NCBI GenBank assembly: GCA_020628645.1
Contig: JAHDES010000006.1
Location: forward strand, 89,762 to 153,761
Length of the DNA: 64,000 bases
From: Saprospiraceae bacterium
Lineage (GTDB): Bacteria; Bacteroidota; Bacteroidia; Chitinophagales; Saprospiraceae
Direction: 5' to 3'
This document shows, piece by piece, positions 51,122 through 60,030 of this stretch. The number at the start of each line of letters is the position of its first letter. Within the stretch, counting starts at the first letter, position 1. Made by a program: the position numbers and the translations under genes. A model generated the notes under the pieces. It did no database searches and was not told the origin of the DNA. It saw only the letters and a program-made list of their open reading frames with translations.

Positions 51122-54100
51122 TTAGAGACGAATTACTTTTTTGCTAATGACTTCTTTTCCATTCGATAAATGAATAAAATATAAACCTGCTTCAAAAGAA
51201 GTAAGATCTATTTCAAATTGTTGGCGTCCATTTGCATTTGAGCGTTCTACGAAATGAACTTCTTGTCCTGTAATGGTAGAAATTCTTACTTGTAAATCGC
51301 TTTCTTTCGCAAGATTTAGTTGTATAAAAACACGTTCACTAGCAGGATTAGGGAAGATTTGAAATGCTTCCAAAAATTCAACTGCTTGTGTTGAAGTGGT
51401 ACTGATAGAAGATGAACTTACCTCAAAATTGAGATTATTTTCTTCTTGACTTAATGGGGTTAAGTTGACATCATAAGGCTCATGTGGAAGATCAGGAATG
51501 ATGACTTGTATTTGATAATTTCCGAAAAATAGATTTTCAAAAGCATAATGCCCTTTATTATCGGTAATATCAGTGGCTAATGTGATTCCATTAGCATCAA
51601 GCAAACGAACTTCTACATCGGGTAGGGGAGTACCGACTCCATCTGATTTAACGATGGAATTATCTTGTGCATTTGGATTTTCAACTATCGTTCCACTAAT
51701 GATACCATCTGGATCACTATCAATTACAATCGTTTCACAAAAAACGCCCATACAAGTATCTAAATTCCATTCCCAAGCTTCTAAGCAAGCGGTGATAATC
51801 GTGAAGGAGTCTTGCGCTTCAATCGTAAATGTAGGATTTTGTCCTACTGCTGTTGAGCCATCGTTTAAATACCAATTATAATATATTTCAGGGATTAAAC
51901 TGTTCGTTACACCATAAAAGCTAATAGCATAATTTCCTAATGAATCTTCTTCTATATTGTAAGAAAAACTAGCTTCTAATGCACAGAAAAGCGTATCTGT
52001 CGGATTACCAATATTGGGACAAGGGCCTGCCGTCCATTCGCTAACTCCAAAACAATGTTGGGCTACACAAGCATTCAAATAAGTCACTCCATCACAACCA
52101 CAAACCTCCATTTCTTCTTCTGGACAATCCAAGCCTGCATCAAAATCAATAAGGGAATTATCCAAGCAATCATCTCCAGTTCCATTTGTGAATACTTCAT
52201 AACATGCATAACTAAAACACCCTTCTGCGTCTGTAACACTTACACAATAAAGTGTATCTGAAGTAACAGGAATGAAGTTGGTTGTATCTCCTGTACTCCA
52301 TTCATAAATAAAAGGAGGCGTTCCAATAGCGAATACTTCTAAATAAGATTCAGAAGAAAAATCAACAACAATTTCTATTATAGTAGCTGAACAAGAATCT
52401 ATGGGATTACCATCCACAAACACATATTCACAATCTTCAGCAATACAGCCTTCACTATCGGTAATCGTAATGCAATAGATGCCTGATTCTGTGACGGGCG
52501 CATTTGGTAAAAATATATCTACATTCCAAACATAAGTATAGGGGGCACTTCCTCCAGATATATCAATTATGGGATAATAAAGCGAATCAAAACTTAAATC
52601 TACTTCTAGGTCACAGCCTGAACTGGGGCATTCTCCGTTTGTCCAAGAAGTGACGCCATACCAGTTTTCGGCAACACACGCATTGGAATAGGTGACGCCA
52701 TCACAACCACAAACAGGGGTATAATCTGCTGTACATCCAATAGTAGAATCAATTGCCATTAAATCAATACAACTTTCATTGATAAAGACATCAATACAAC
52801 TATAATTAACACAACCCACAGCATCTGAAATAGTAACACAATAATTACCATTTTCAATAACTAGAATGTCTTGTGTAATTTCACCTGTACTCCATTGATA
52901 AACAAAAGGTGCTACACCTTCAGCCACTACCTCTAATAATGCAACAGAATCATTTACTATTTCTAAAATAGAAGCAAAACAAGAATCTATTGGATTGTCT
53001 ACTACTACATTTTCACAATCCACAGCACTACAACCATCGCTATCAGTAATGGTAATGCAATAAGTGCCAGATTGGGTAATAGGAGAAAAAATAAACTCAT
53101 CTCCATGACTCCAATCTATAGCATAAGGAGGTGTTCCTCCAGTAAAATCATAATAAGGAATCAAATCAGGATCAAATTGTAGATCAATAGTTAAATCACA
53201 TCCTGCACCACAAGGCCCATCTGTCCAAGAAGTGATACCATACCAGTTTTCAGCTTCACAAGCGTTATTGTAAGTCACGCCATCGCATCCACATACGGGG
53301 GTAACATCTGTGGTACAAGGTACATTATTGATAAGAGTACTATCTAAACAAACAGTTGGTATAATCACATTTACACATGAAAATGCGGTGCAACCTATGG
53401 CATCAACAATGGTAATACAGTAGTTGCCAGAAGAAGTAACTTCTATAATTGGTTCTGTTGAAGCTACATTCCATGCATAAAGGTATGGAGCAGTACCCCC
53501 AGATACGGATGCCGTAAGTACGTTTGAAAGTGTGTCTTGATAGACGAATACATTTAAATTATTACAATCTTCCATCACAAAAGCATCAATACAATTGGCA
53601 TAACTACAGCCATTAACATCTGTAATCGTGACGCAATATTCACCAGATGAAGTGATGGATATGACATCACTTGTGGCATTGGTGGACCATTGATAGGTGA
53701 AAGGTGCTTGTCCACCATTAAGTGCAGCGATTAAGGTATTGTTAAATGTATCTTGATAGATGTAAGCATACAGATCACAGCCCGCACAAATGAAATTGAA
53801 TTCAAAATCAAAATTCATATTTAGTGAATCACTCCAATTAACTGTAAAGACTTCATCAGAACATTCGGTATATGCAAAGACTTCACCATTGGGGCAATCA
53901 TTAAGAAGCTCCACATTGAAATACCCATTCGGATTGGTTACGATTTGGATGTAATTACTGTCAAAATCACAATAATTAGAACTGTAAATATGGACTATTT
54001 CTCCATTTATCGGTTGATTAAATTCATTATTCACTGTACCCGATACATTGATGGGTTGTTGAGCCAAGACCCAAATAGGAAGGCAACAACAAAGAAGACA

Positions 54101-54124
54101 GAGTTGGATAAATTTCTTTCTCAT
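51122..54124 (-). CDS. SprB-like repeat and Kazal-domain secreted protein, T9SS type A
   Basis: This 1000-residue protein has a signal peptide (about residues 1-22). Six SprB-like repeats follow the pattern PYxYxWSTG, then SGxYCVTITDxxGC. They alternate with three Kazal-type modules carrying PVCGCDGVTYNNAC, PVCGCDGVTYSNAC and EVCGCDGVTYLNAC. A PKD-like segment, an SdrD-B/CNA-B-like domain (GVGTPLPDVEVRLLDANG, GHYAFENLFFG) and a type A T9SS tail follow. Its start codon is 2 bases after the stop of the gene encoded upstream (54127), so they are co-transcribed. It is probably a cell-surface protein with adhesive and perhaps protease-inhibiting parts. Confidence 0.88.
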   Translation of the reverse strand: MRKKFIQLCLLCCCLPIWVLAQQPINVSGTVNNEFNQPINGEIVHIYSSNYCDFDSNYIQIVTNPNGYFNVELLNDCPNGEVFAYTECSDEVFTVNWSDSLNMNFDFEFNFICAGCDLYAYIYQDTFNNTLIAALNGGQAPFTYQWSTNATSDVISITSSGEYCVTITDVNGCSYANCIDAFVMEDCNNLNVFVYQDTLSNVLTASVSGGTAPYLYAWNVASTEPIIEVTSSGNYCITIVDAIGCTAFSCVNVIIPTVCLDSTLINNVPCTTDVTPVCGCDGVTYNNACEAENWYGITSWTDGPCGAGCDLTIDLQFDPDLIPYYDFTGGTPPYAIDWSHGDEFIFSPITQSGTYCITITDSDGCSAVDCENVVVDNPIDSCFASILEIVNDSVALLEVVAEGVAPFVYQWSTGEITQDILVIENGNYCVTISDAVGCVNYSCIDVFINESCIDLMAIDSTIGCTADYTPVCGCDGVTYSNACVAENWYGVTSWTNGECPSSGCDLEVDLSFDSLYYPIIDISGGSAPYTYVWNVDIFLPNAPVTESGIYCITITDSEGCIAEDCEYVFVDGNPIDSCSATIIEIVVDFSSESYLEVFAIGTPPFIYEWSTGDTTNFIPVTSDTLYCVSVTDAEGCFSYACYEVFTNGTGDDCLDNSLIDFDAGLDCPEEEMEVCGCDGVTYLNACVAQHCFGVSEWTAGPCPNIGNPTDTLFCALEASFSYNIEEDSLGNYAISFYGVTNSLIPEIYYNWYLNDGSTAVGQNPTFTIEAQDSFTIITACLEAWEWNLDTCMGVFCETIVIDSDPDGIISGTIVENPNAQDNSIVKSDGVGTPLPDVEVRLLDANGITLATDITDNKGHYAFENLFFGNYQIQVIIPDLPHEPYDVNLTPLSQEENNLNFEVSSSSISTTSTQAVEFLEAFQIFPNPASERVFIQLNLAKESDLQVRISTITGQEVHFVERSNANGRQQFEIDLTSFEAGLYFIHLSNGKEVISKKVIRL

Positions 54125-54126
54125 GG

Positions 54127-55734
54127 TTAGTTTAGTTTTTGGATATGTATTTTTTTTGAGATCGTTCCATGTTCAGTAGTTAATTGTACAAAATAAATGC
54201 CTGATTCTAAATGACTTACTGAAATGGTATGATGATTTAAAAAAAATGGAATTTTTTCTTCTTGTACGACTTGCCCCAATATATTAACAAAACGTACAGC
54301 AGTAATGGAATGATGGCTTTCTATGTATAATTTTTCGTGTACAGGATTGGGGTAAATGTCAATTGAAAGGGTATTATTGAGGGGGGAATTGGTAGACGTT
54401 ACTAAAATAGAAGAGGTCGTGCCACTAATAATGATTTCATTTAAATCTGGATCAACAGTACGAATATCATGTATTTCAAAATCTATGGAATTATCAATTT
54501 GTAAAGGGTCAGTTAAATCATCTTCTATGATAAATTTAATCTTCCCAATTTCACCAAATCCACTTGTCGGAATTTGATTTATTCTGGAAAGAGAAGTTTC
54601 TAAACTCGATGAATTATATTTATCTTTTTGCACACTGATTAATCCAGCATTATCTAAATTCAACCAAGAATTTTGATAATAAATCACCTCCATACTCCCT
54701 TCTTGTATAAATGCCGTATCATAATTAATCTGAAATCCCATTCCATAAAAATCATCTATAGGAAGATTTTCAGTTCCTAAAATAATGGGGATTTCAATAC
54801 TACTACCAGCGGGATCACTCAAACTATCTAATTGATCCACAGCTATAATCAAAGGAGGATCAACTCCGGGTGTTCCTTCAAAAAACTGTTCAGGAAAGAC
54901 AACTCCATGTGTTTGGTCATAGTTTTCAATAAGAACATTCACATCCAAATCATCTACTGCACCATTTCCGTCACAGTCTGCATAAGCATGATTGAGTTGA
55001 TTAGGAAAATTAGAATCCCACAACTGACTGACTGTTTGTTCTGACCAAACAGAAGAAACCGCAGGAGTGTCAAAAATAGAGTTGGTTAAGGTACAAATTA
55101 AAGCATCTGCTGTGATATTGCCTAAGTCAATACTTTTACATTTTATGCAAGTATTTCCTAAGGTATCTGTTGCGGTAGCACAAATAGTATAATTTCCAGC
55201 CGTAGCATATTGATAGTTAGGATTTTGGGCTATACTAATATCATTGCCATCACCAAAATCCCAAGAGAAGGAAAGTGGTGAAGTACTTCCACTAGTAGTG
55301 GTGATGGATATACTCGTGTTGGTGGTATCAAATTGAACCGTAAAATCAAATAAGCATGCATTATTCGGTATACCCACAGTTACATTTTCACTTAGTACAC
55401 AAGAAGAACCAGCAGCATCAGTGATCGTCACTTGATAGACATAGGTTCCAGCAGTAGTGATATTATCAATGATAGGATTTCCCGAAGCACCAGTACTCCA
55501 TGAATAAGTATAAGGTGCTTGCCCACCTGAAACTTGTACTTGAAAATCGACGGCCCAAGTCTGACGAATAGGGCCCGTAGTACCATAGACATTTCCGAGA
55601 TATAACAAATCAATGTGATTCACTATTCCATTATTATTTACATCTCCAGGAAAAAGGGTAGGGTTTTGTGCATTACTTTGAGTAGTGACAAAGATTGCAA
55701 TAACAATGAGAAGAGATGAAATGAAATAGCGCAT
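54127..55734 (-). CDS. Dockerin-, PKD- and cohesin-like secreted protein, T9SS type A
   Basis: This 535-residue protein has a signal peptide (about residues 1-23, ending SNAQ). Two dockerin-type calcium loops are seen: GDVNNNGIVNHIDLLYL near residue 30 and DCDGNGAVDDLDVNVL near 250. They frame an SprB-like repeat and one PKD domain (FSWDFGDGN). Residues about 290-440 look like a cohesin-type beta sandwich (IEIPIILGTENLPIDDFYGM, FGEIGKIKFII). The tail (IYPNPVHEKLYIES to KIHIQKLN) is a type A T9SS domain. It is the first gene of the three-gene operon, with a good promoter 28 bases upstream. Confidence 0.87.
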   Translation of the reverse strand: MRYFISSLLIVIAIFVTTQSNAQNPTLFPGDVNNNGIVNHIDLLYLGNVYGTTGPIRQTWAVDFQVQVSGGQAPYTYSWSTGASGNPIIDNITTAGTYVYQVTITDAAGSSCVLSENVTVGIPNNACLFDFTVQFDTTNTSISITTTSGSTSPLSFSWDFGDGNDISIAQNPNYQYATAGNYTICATATDTLGNTCIKCKSIDLGNITADALICTLTNSIFDTPAVSSVWSEQTVSQLWDSNFPNQLNHAYADCDGNGAVDDLDVNVLIENYDQTHGVVFPEQFFEGTPGVDPPLIIAVDQLDSLSDPAGSSIEIPIILGTENLPIDDFYGMGFQINYDTAFIQEGSMEVIYYQNSWLNLDNAGLISVQKDKYNSSSLETSLSRINQIPTSGFGEIGKIKFIIEDDLTDPLQIDNSIDFEIHDIRTVDPDLNEIIISGTTSSILVTSTNSPLNNTLSIDIYPNPVHEKLYIESHHSITAVRFVNILGQVVQEEKIPFFLNHHTISVSHLESGIYFVQLTTEHGTISKKIHIQKLN

Positions 55735-55761
55735 AAAGCTGTTATTTGGTCATTGATGCTT

Positions 55762-55792
55762 CAAATTTATAGGTAAAAGTAGGTCTATGCAA
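55762..55792 (-). promoter_or_regulatory. Promoter of the three-gene T9SS operon
   Basis: On the minus strand, TTG (55792-55790), a 20-base spacer and TAAATTTG (55769-55762) match the Bacteroidota consensus. The predicted start of transcription is near 55755, giving a leader of about 20 bases before the ATG at 55734. Confidence 0.55.
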
Positions 55793-55952
55793 TTACATTT
55801 ATATAGATTTATCGGAAAAAATGAATATGACTTTGTTTTTAAAATATTGATAATTAGTTTTTTATATGGAAAATTTATCGGATTATTTGCATAATAAAAA
55901 ACGTTATTTGATTTGAAAAAGTCTTATTTTTGAAAGGGAATAAACAAATAGG

Positions 55953-57350
55953 ATGGAAAAAAGTAAAATTATAGCGGCTTTAAAGACTTTTTCTACACCA
56001 GAACTTCGTGAATTGGGAGTATTCGTTGCCTCTCCGTTTTTTAATAAAAATGAAGAATTGATCCGATTCTATACTTACCTCAAGAAGTATGCCCCACATT
56101 TTCCTCCTAAAAAAATTGAACGCGAATATGTATTTCGACAATTATACCCTAAGAAAAAGTATGACCCCAAGCAATTGAATTATTTGCTCTCCGATTTAGG
56201 AAAATTGCTTGTTCAATTTTTAGGATACCAAAATTATAAGAGCGATCAAGTGCTGGAACAATACCATATTTTGACCGCATTGGTCAATCGAAATTTAGAA
56301 AAAGAATACCAGCAACGGTTCAAGAAAACCATCAAATTGTTGGAAGGAAACTCTTTACGAAACACACAATATTATTACCATCGTTATCTGCTAGCAGAAG
56401 TAGAAGAACAGCACTTTAAAAAGCAGAAAAAACGCGTTTTTGATCCTCAATTACAAGAAGTAAGCGATTATTTTGATTGGTATTATCTCTCTAAAAAATT
56501 AGAACATACCGTAGAAATGCTGGATCGTCAGCGACTTATCGCCAATGATTATGAGTTACGACTAGTGGATGAATTAATGCCCTATTTACAAAAAAACGAT
56601 TATACGACGCATCCTCCCATTGCCCTTAATCAAGCCATTTATTTACTCTTAAAAAACCAAGATGCACCTTCGTTTTTTCATTTAAAAGAATTATTAGAAA
56701 GGGATGCTTCTTATTTTTCAGAAGCGGAGCTTCAACAATTTTATCTGGCAGCAATTAATTTCTGTGTACGCCAAGTGCGTCGTGGAAATACTCTTTTTCA
56801 AGCTGAATTATTAACATTGTATGAAAAAGGAATTTCAAGTAGAATTTTATATGAAGATGACTATTTATCGCCTTGGGCTTTTAAAAATGCAGTTAAATTA
56901 GGAATTGTAATGAAGCGAATGTCTTGGACGACTCAATTTATTACCGATTACTACCAAGCACTTGCACCCAGTTTCCAAAAAGATGCCTATCATTTTAATC
57001 TAGCAGAATTGGCGTATGCGCGTAAGGATTATCCAAAAGCACAAACACATCTAAACGAAGTCGCTTTCTCTGATATATTTTATGGTTTAGGAACGCGGGT
57101 TTTGTTGTTAAAGATTTATTGGGAAACGAACGAAATAGAATCACTTTTGGCATTGATAGCTTCCTTCAAAATATACCTTCGTCGAGATAAATTATTATCA
57201 ACAGAATTACAGACTTCGTATCTTAATTTTTTAAAAATACTAAGCGAAATGCAAAAATTAACAATAGAAAAAAGAGCTAATTTAATAGCTACTATCCAAG
57301 ATATGTCTCCAGTTATTAGCAAAACGTGGTTGTTGGAGCAATTAAAATAA
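55953..57350 (+). CDS. Conserved helical protein of unknown function
   Basis: This 465-residue soluble protein is almost entirely helical and rich in Leu, Lys, Tyr and Gln, with no signal or membrane segment. The C-terminal half (LAELAYARKDYPKAQTHLNE, then GLGTRVLLLKIYWETNE) reads as TPR-like helical hairpins. I believe it resembles Saprospiria hypothetical proteins, but no function is known. A -7-like TATTTTTG (55925-55932) lies 20 bases before the ATG with a poorly spaced -33. A strong terminator follows. Confidence 0.75.
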   Translation: MEKSKIIAALKTFSTPELRELGVFVASPFFNKNEELIRFYTYLKKYAPHFPPKKIEREYVFRQLYPKKKYDPKQLNYLLSDLGKLLVQFLGYQNYKSDQVLEQYHILTALVNRNLEKEYQQRFKKTIKLLEGNSLRNTQYYYHRYLLAEVEEQHFKKQKKRVFDPQLQEVSDYFDWYYLSKKLEHTVEMLDRQRLIANDYELRLVDELMPYLQKNDYTTHPPIALNQAIYLLLKNQDAPSFFHLKELLERDASYFSEAELQQFYLAAINFCVRQVRRGNTLFQAELLTLYEKGISSRILYEDDYLSPWAFKNAVKLGIVMKRMSWTTQFITDYYQALAPSFQKDAYHFNLAELAYARKDYPKAQTHLNEVAFSDIFYGLGTRVLLLKIYWETNEIESLLALIASFKIYLRRDKLLSTELQTSYLNFLKILSEMQKLTIEKRANLIATIQDMSPVISKTWLLEQLK

Positions 57351-57436
57351 AAAGCATTTTATTCTTCTTGAAATATTATTTTTTTATATATTTGATCCAT
57401 CAAAGTAAAAAACAAAAACAGAACAAACAATGTCTT

Positions 57437-57467
57437 AAAGGAGCAATTTTTTATTGTTCCTTTTTTT
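57437..57467 (+). terminator. Rho-independent terminator after the helical protein gene
   Basis: AAAGGAGCAAT and ATTGTTCCTTT form a stem of about 10 bp with one mismatch, followed by a run of Ts to 57467. It lies 87 bases after the stop codon. Confidence 0.75.
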
Positions 57468-57563
57468 AGTTCAGCACATCAAGATTTGACTGATAATAAA
57501 CAAATCTAGCTTCCCAATCTATAATCCTATTAATATTTTGTATTTTCACTATTGAAACTTACT

Positions 57564-57703
57564 AAGTAAGGGGTATTAATTAATTGGGCAAAAAAAATGA
57601 TTTTCTGAAATGGGCAAAAATACCGAACAGTATGGAGGTTTTTAGACCTTTTTGGGAAATCTTAAAGGATTTTTTTTGCCCGATTAATCCCCTAAAACTA
57701 CTT
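57564..57703. repeat. 140-bp inverted-repeat element, copy 2 (family R3)
   Basis: Nearly identical, in the same orientation, to 13906-14045, more than 43 kb away. The termini AAGTAAGGGG and CCCCTAAAACTACTT are inverted. It lies between the helical protein terminator and the Omp28-like gene. The other bases in that 429-base gap show no feature. Confidence 0.8.
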
Positions 57704-57779
57704 ATTTCATTCATTTTTCAAAAAGTGATAGGGTGAAGAAAACAATCTCCCACCACTTTAAAATCAAAAAACAAAACAC

Positions 57780-59807
57780 ATGAAAAGAACAGTACACTTT
57801 TTATTAATGGCAATGTTTACAGTGAGTTGCCTAAACGCTCAAGTCACTTTTTTTGATGATTTTGAGTCTTATGCATCAGGTGATATGATTGCTCAAGCAT
57901 CTTCAGATTGGACAACTTGGAGCAATGCCCCTGGGGGACAAGAAGATTCTCCTATTTCGGATGAACAAGCTTATAGTGGGACGAATTCCCTCCGTTTTGA
58001 AAGCGGTACTCCCGGTGGTGGAGGTCCTGCTGATGTCGTTTTACCATTTGGAGGACAATACGAAAATGGGTTATTTACTTATGAGATGTACATGTATGTA
58101 CCTGAAGGAAATGGAGCATATTTCAATTTTCAGGGACGCTCAACGATTGGTCAAGTTTGGAGCTTGCAGTACTTTATGTTAGATAGTGGCGATGTATTAT
58201 TTCGTGGCGATGGAAATGGTGCATTGGATGTACGAGATCTCACTTTTCCTTTTGATCAATGGTTTAGCATTAAAGTTATTGCGGATATGACGTATAACAA
58301 ATGGGAAGTTTTTGTAGATGGAATGTCGGCTGGGATATTTTCTAATCCTGATAACTCCATAGCTTCTATTGATATTTATCCGTTAAATCAAAATACTGGC
58401 GGAACTTCCCTTTTCTATATTGATGATGTTAGTTTTTCATATGAAGAACCAGATCTTGCACAATTAGATGCAACAATGCTAAGTGTTACTGCTAAACCTG
58501 GAGTTTTAACAGGACGAGATGTAAGCATTAGTGGAGAGGTGAGAAATGTAGGTTTAGATGCAATTACAGAAATGGAAGTTAGTTGGTCGGATGGTACTAA
58601 TTCTTATACCGATATGATTACTGGTATAAATGTTCCATCTTTGGAAAATTATGCATTTGAACATACCGTGCCTTATACTGCTTTAGATGGGGAAAATATG
58701 GTTTCCGTTTCTATTGGTACTGTAAATGGTGTTGAAGATGGAGATGTAAGTAATAATGGTACAGAGGCAGCTATCACAGGCTATACTCCTGCTACCAACC
58801 GTAAAGTTTTGGTAGAAGAAGGTACAGGTACTTGGTGTGGCTGGTGTCCACGCGGAGAAGTACTTATAGAACAAATGATCGCTGAATATGGAGACTATTT
58901 TATACCAATTGCGGTACATGCTGGTGATCCTATGGAAATTTCTGGTTATGCAGAAGGTTTAGGTTTTAATGCTTTTCCAACAATGATGATTGGTCGTGAA
59001 GAAATATTTGGTTTTGGTGTAATAGAAGATATTGAATCTCGTTTTTTCCAACGCATCATCAATCCTACACCTGCGATTTTATCTGCTACGGCTGCTTATG
59101 ATGGTACCAATTTGACCTTTACTGCACATGCACAGGCGATGAGTGCAGCAAGTGGAGCGCATCGTTTAGCAATGGTCTTAGTAGAGGACGGCGTTACAGG
59201 AACGACTTCTTCTTATAATCAAGTGAACTATTATGCAGGTGGTAATTTTGGCCCAATGGGTGGATACGAAAATTTACCTGATCCAGTACCTGCTGCTGAT
59301 ATGGTGTACAATCATGTAGGTCGTTTAACCTTAGGTGGTGTAGATGGAGCAGAAGGAAGTTTACCCATGACATTAGAAATGGGGCAAACCTATTCATACG
59401 AATTTGAAACATTTGAAAAATCAAATGCTTGGAATTTAACAAAAATGAAAGTAGTGACGCTTTTATTAGATGCAGATGGTGTTGTGGTCAATGCAGTAGA
59501 AGAAAATCTATCAGATTTGATTGATTTAACGAATACTTCTGCTATTTATCAAAATCACTTGGCTAAAGTATATCCTAATCCTACTTCTGGTTGGAGTACG
59601 ATAGAGTTGAATTTAGAACAAGCGAGTCAAACGCAAATTCGTATTTTCAATGCAGTAGGACAAGAAGTAGCTCGACGAGATTATGGTCAATTAAGTGGAA
59701 CGCAATATCTTCCATTTGATGGTCAAAATTTTGACAATGGAGTGTACTATATTCACATTCAATTAGATGAGACTTTGATTACGAAGAAAATCACCTTGAA
59801 TAGATAA
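57780..59807 (+). CDS. Omp28-related T9SS protein with thioredoxin-like domain
   Basis: This 675-residue protein has a signal peptide (about residues 1-21, ending LNAQ). The N-terminal 200 residues are a concanavalin/LamG-like beta sandwich, followed by a CARDB-like beta domain (about 235-330). The Omp28-like thioredoxin-fold part starts near residue 340 with VEEGTGTWCGWCPRG, a WCxWC redox-type pair at about 352-356, and FNAFPTMMIGRE as the cis-Pro loop. The tail (VYPNPTSGWSTIEL to TKKITLNR) is a type A T9SS domain. It is probably surface-exposed or secreted; disulphide chemistry is plausible but unproven. Confidence 0.87.
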   Translation: MKRTVHFLLMAMFTVSCLNAQVTFFDDFESYASGDMIAQASSDWTTWSNAPGGQEDSPISDEQAYSGTNSLRFESGTPGGGGPADVVLPFGGQYENGLFTYEMYMYVPEGNGAYFNFQGRSTIGQVWSLQYFMLDSGDVLFRGDGNGALDVRDLTFPFDQWFSIKVIADMTYNKWEVFVDGMSAGIFSNPDNSIASIDIYPLNQNTGGTSLFYIDDVSFSYEEPDLAQLDATMLSVTAKPGVLTGRDVSISGEVRNVGLDAITEMEVSWSDGTNSYTDMITGINVPSLENYAFEHTVPYTALDGENMVSVSIGTVNGVEDGDVSNNGTEAAITGYTPATNRKVLVEEGTGTWCGWCPRGEVLIEQMIAEYGDYFIPIAVHAGDPMEISGYAEGLGFNAFPTMMIGREEIFGFGVIEDIESRFFQRIINPTPAILSATAAYDGTNLTFTAHAQAMSAASGAHRLAMVLVEDGVTGTTSSYNQVNYYAGGNFGPMGGYENLPDPVPAADMVYNHVGRLTLGGVDGAEGSLPMTLEMGQTYSYEFETFEKSNAWNLTKMKVVTLLLDADGVVVNAVEENLSDLIDLTNTSAIYQNHLAKVYPNPTSGWSTIELNLEQASQTQIRIFNAVGQEVARRDYGQLSGTQYLPFDGQNFDNGVYYIHIQLDETLITKKITLNR

Positions 59808-59814
59808 GATTTTT

Positions 59815-59869
59815 AACTGGCAAGACTTTCTAAATTGAAAAACTTAGAAAGTCTTGCAAGTTAATTTTT
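59815..59869. terminator. Strong bidirectional terminator between convergent genes
   Basis: GCAAGACTTTCTAA, a 10-base loop and TTAGAAAGTCTTGC form a perfect 14-bp stem flanked by AACT/AGTT pairs. T-rich sequence follows, and A/T-rich sequence precedes. It starts 8 bases after the Omp28-like stop codon. Confidence 0.8.
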
Positions 59870-59872
59870 ATC

Positions 59873-60015
59873 GTTCTTAGACAAATTGTGTGGAATGAAA
59901 AATACGATGACTTGATTCCCGATGACTGTCGGGATGAGAGACAAGTGTTTTGAAGCCCGCCTGAATGACGAAGTCGGGCAGGTTCCATTGAAGTCACGAT
60001 TTATGTCTAAGAACC
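59873..60015 (+). repeat. MITE-like element, family R1 copy c
   Basis: Bounded by GTTCTTAGACAAATTGTG and ATGTCTAAGAAC and about 143 bases long. It has an extra internal palindrome (GCCCGCCTGAATGACGAAGT followed by CGGGCAGG) absent from copies a, b and d. It lies at the 3-prime side of the sortilin-like gene, in direct orientation with copy d on the other side. Confidence 0.8.
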
Positions 60016-60030
60016 ATTTTTATAAAACAG

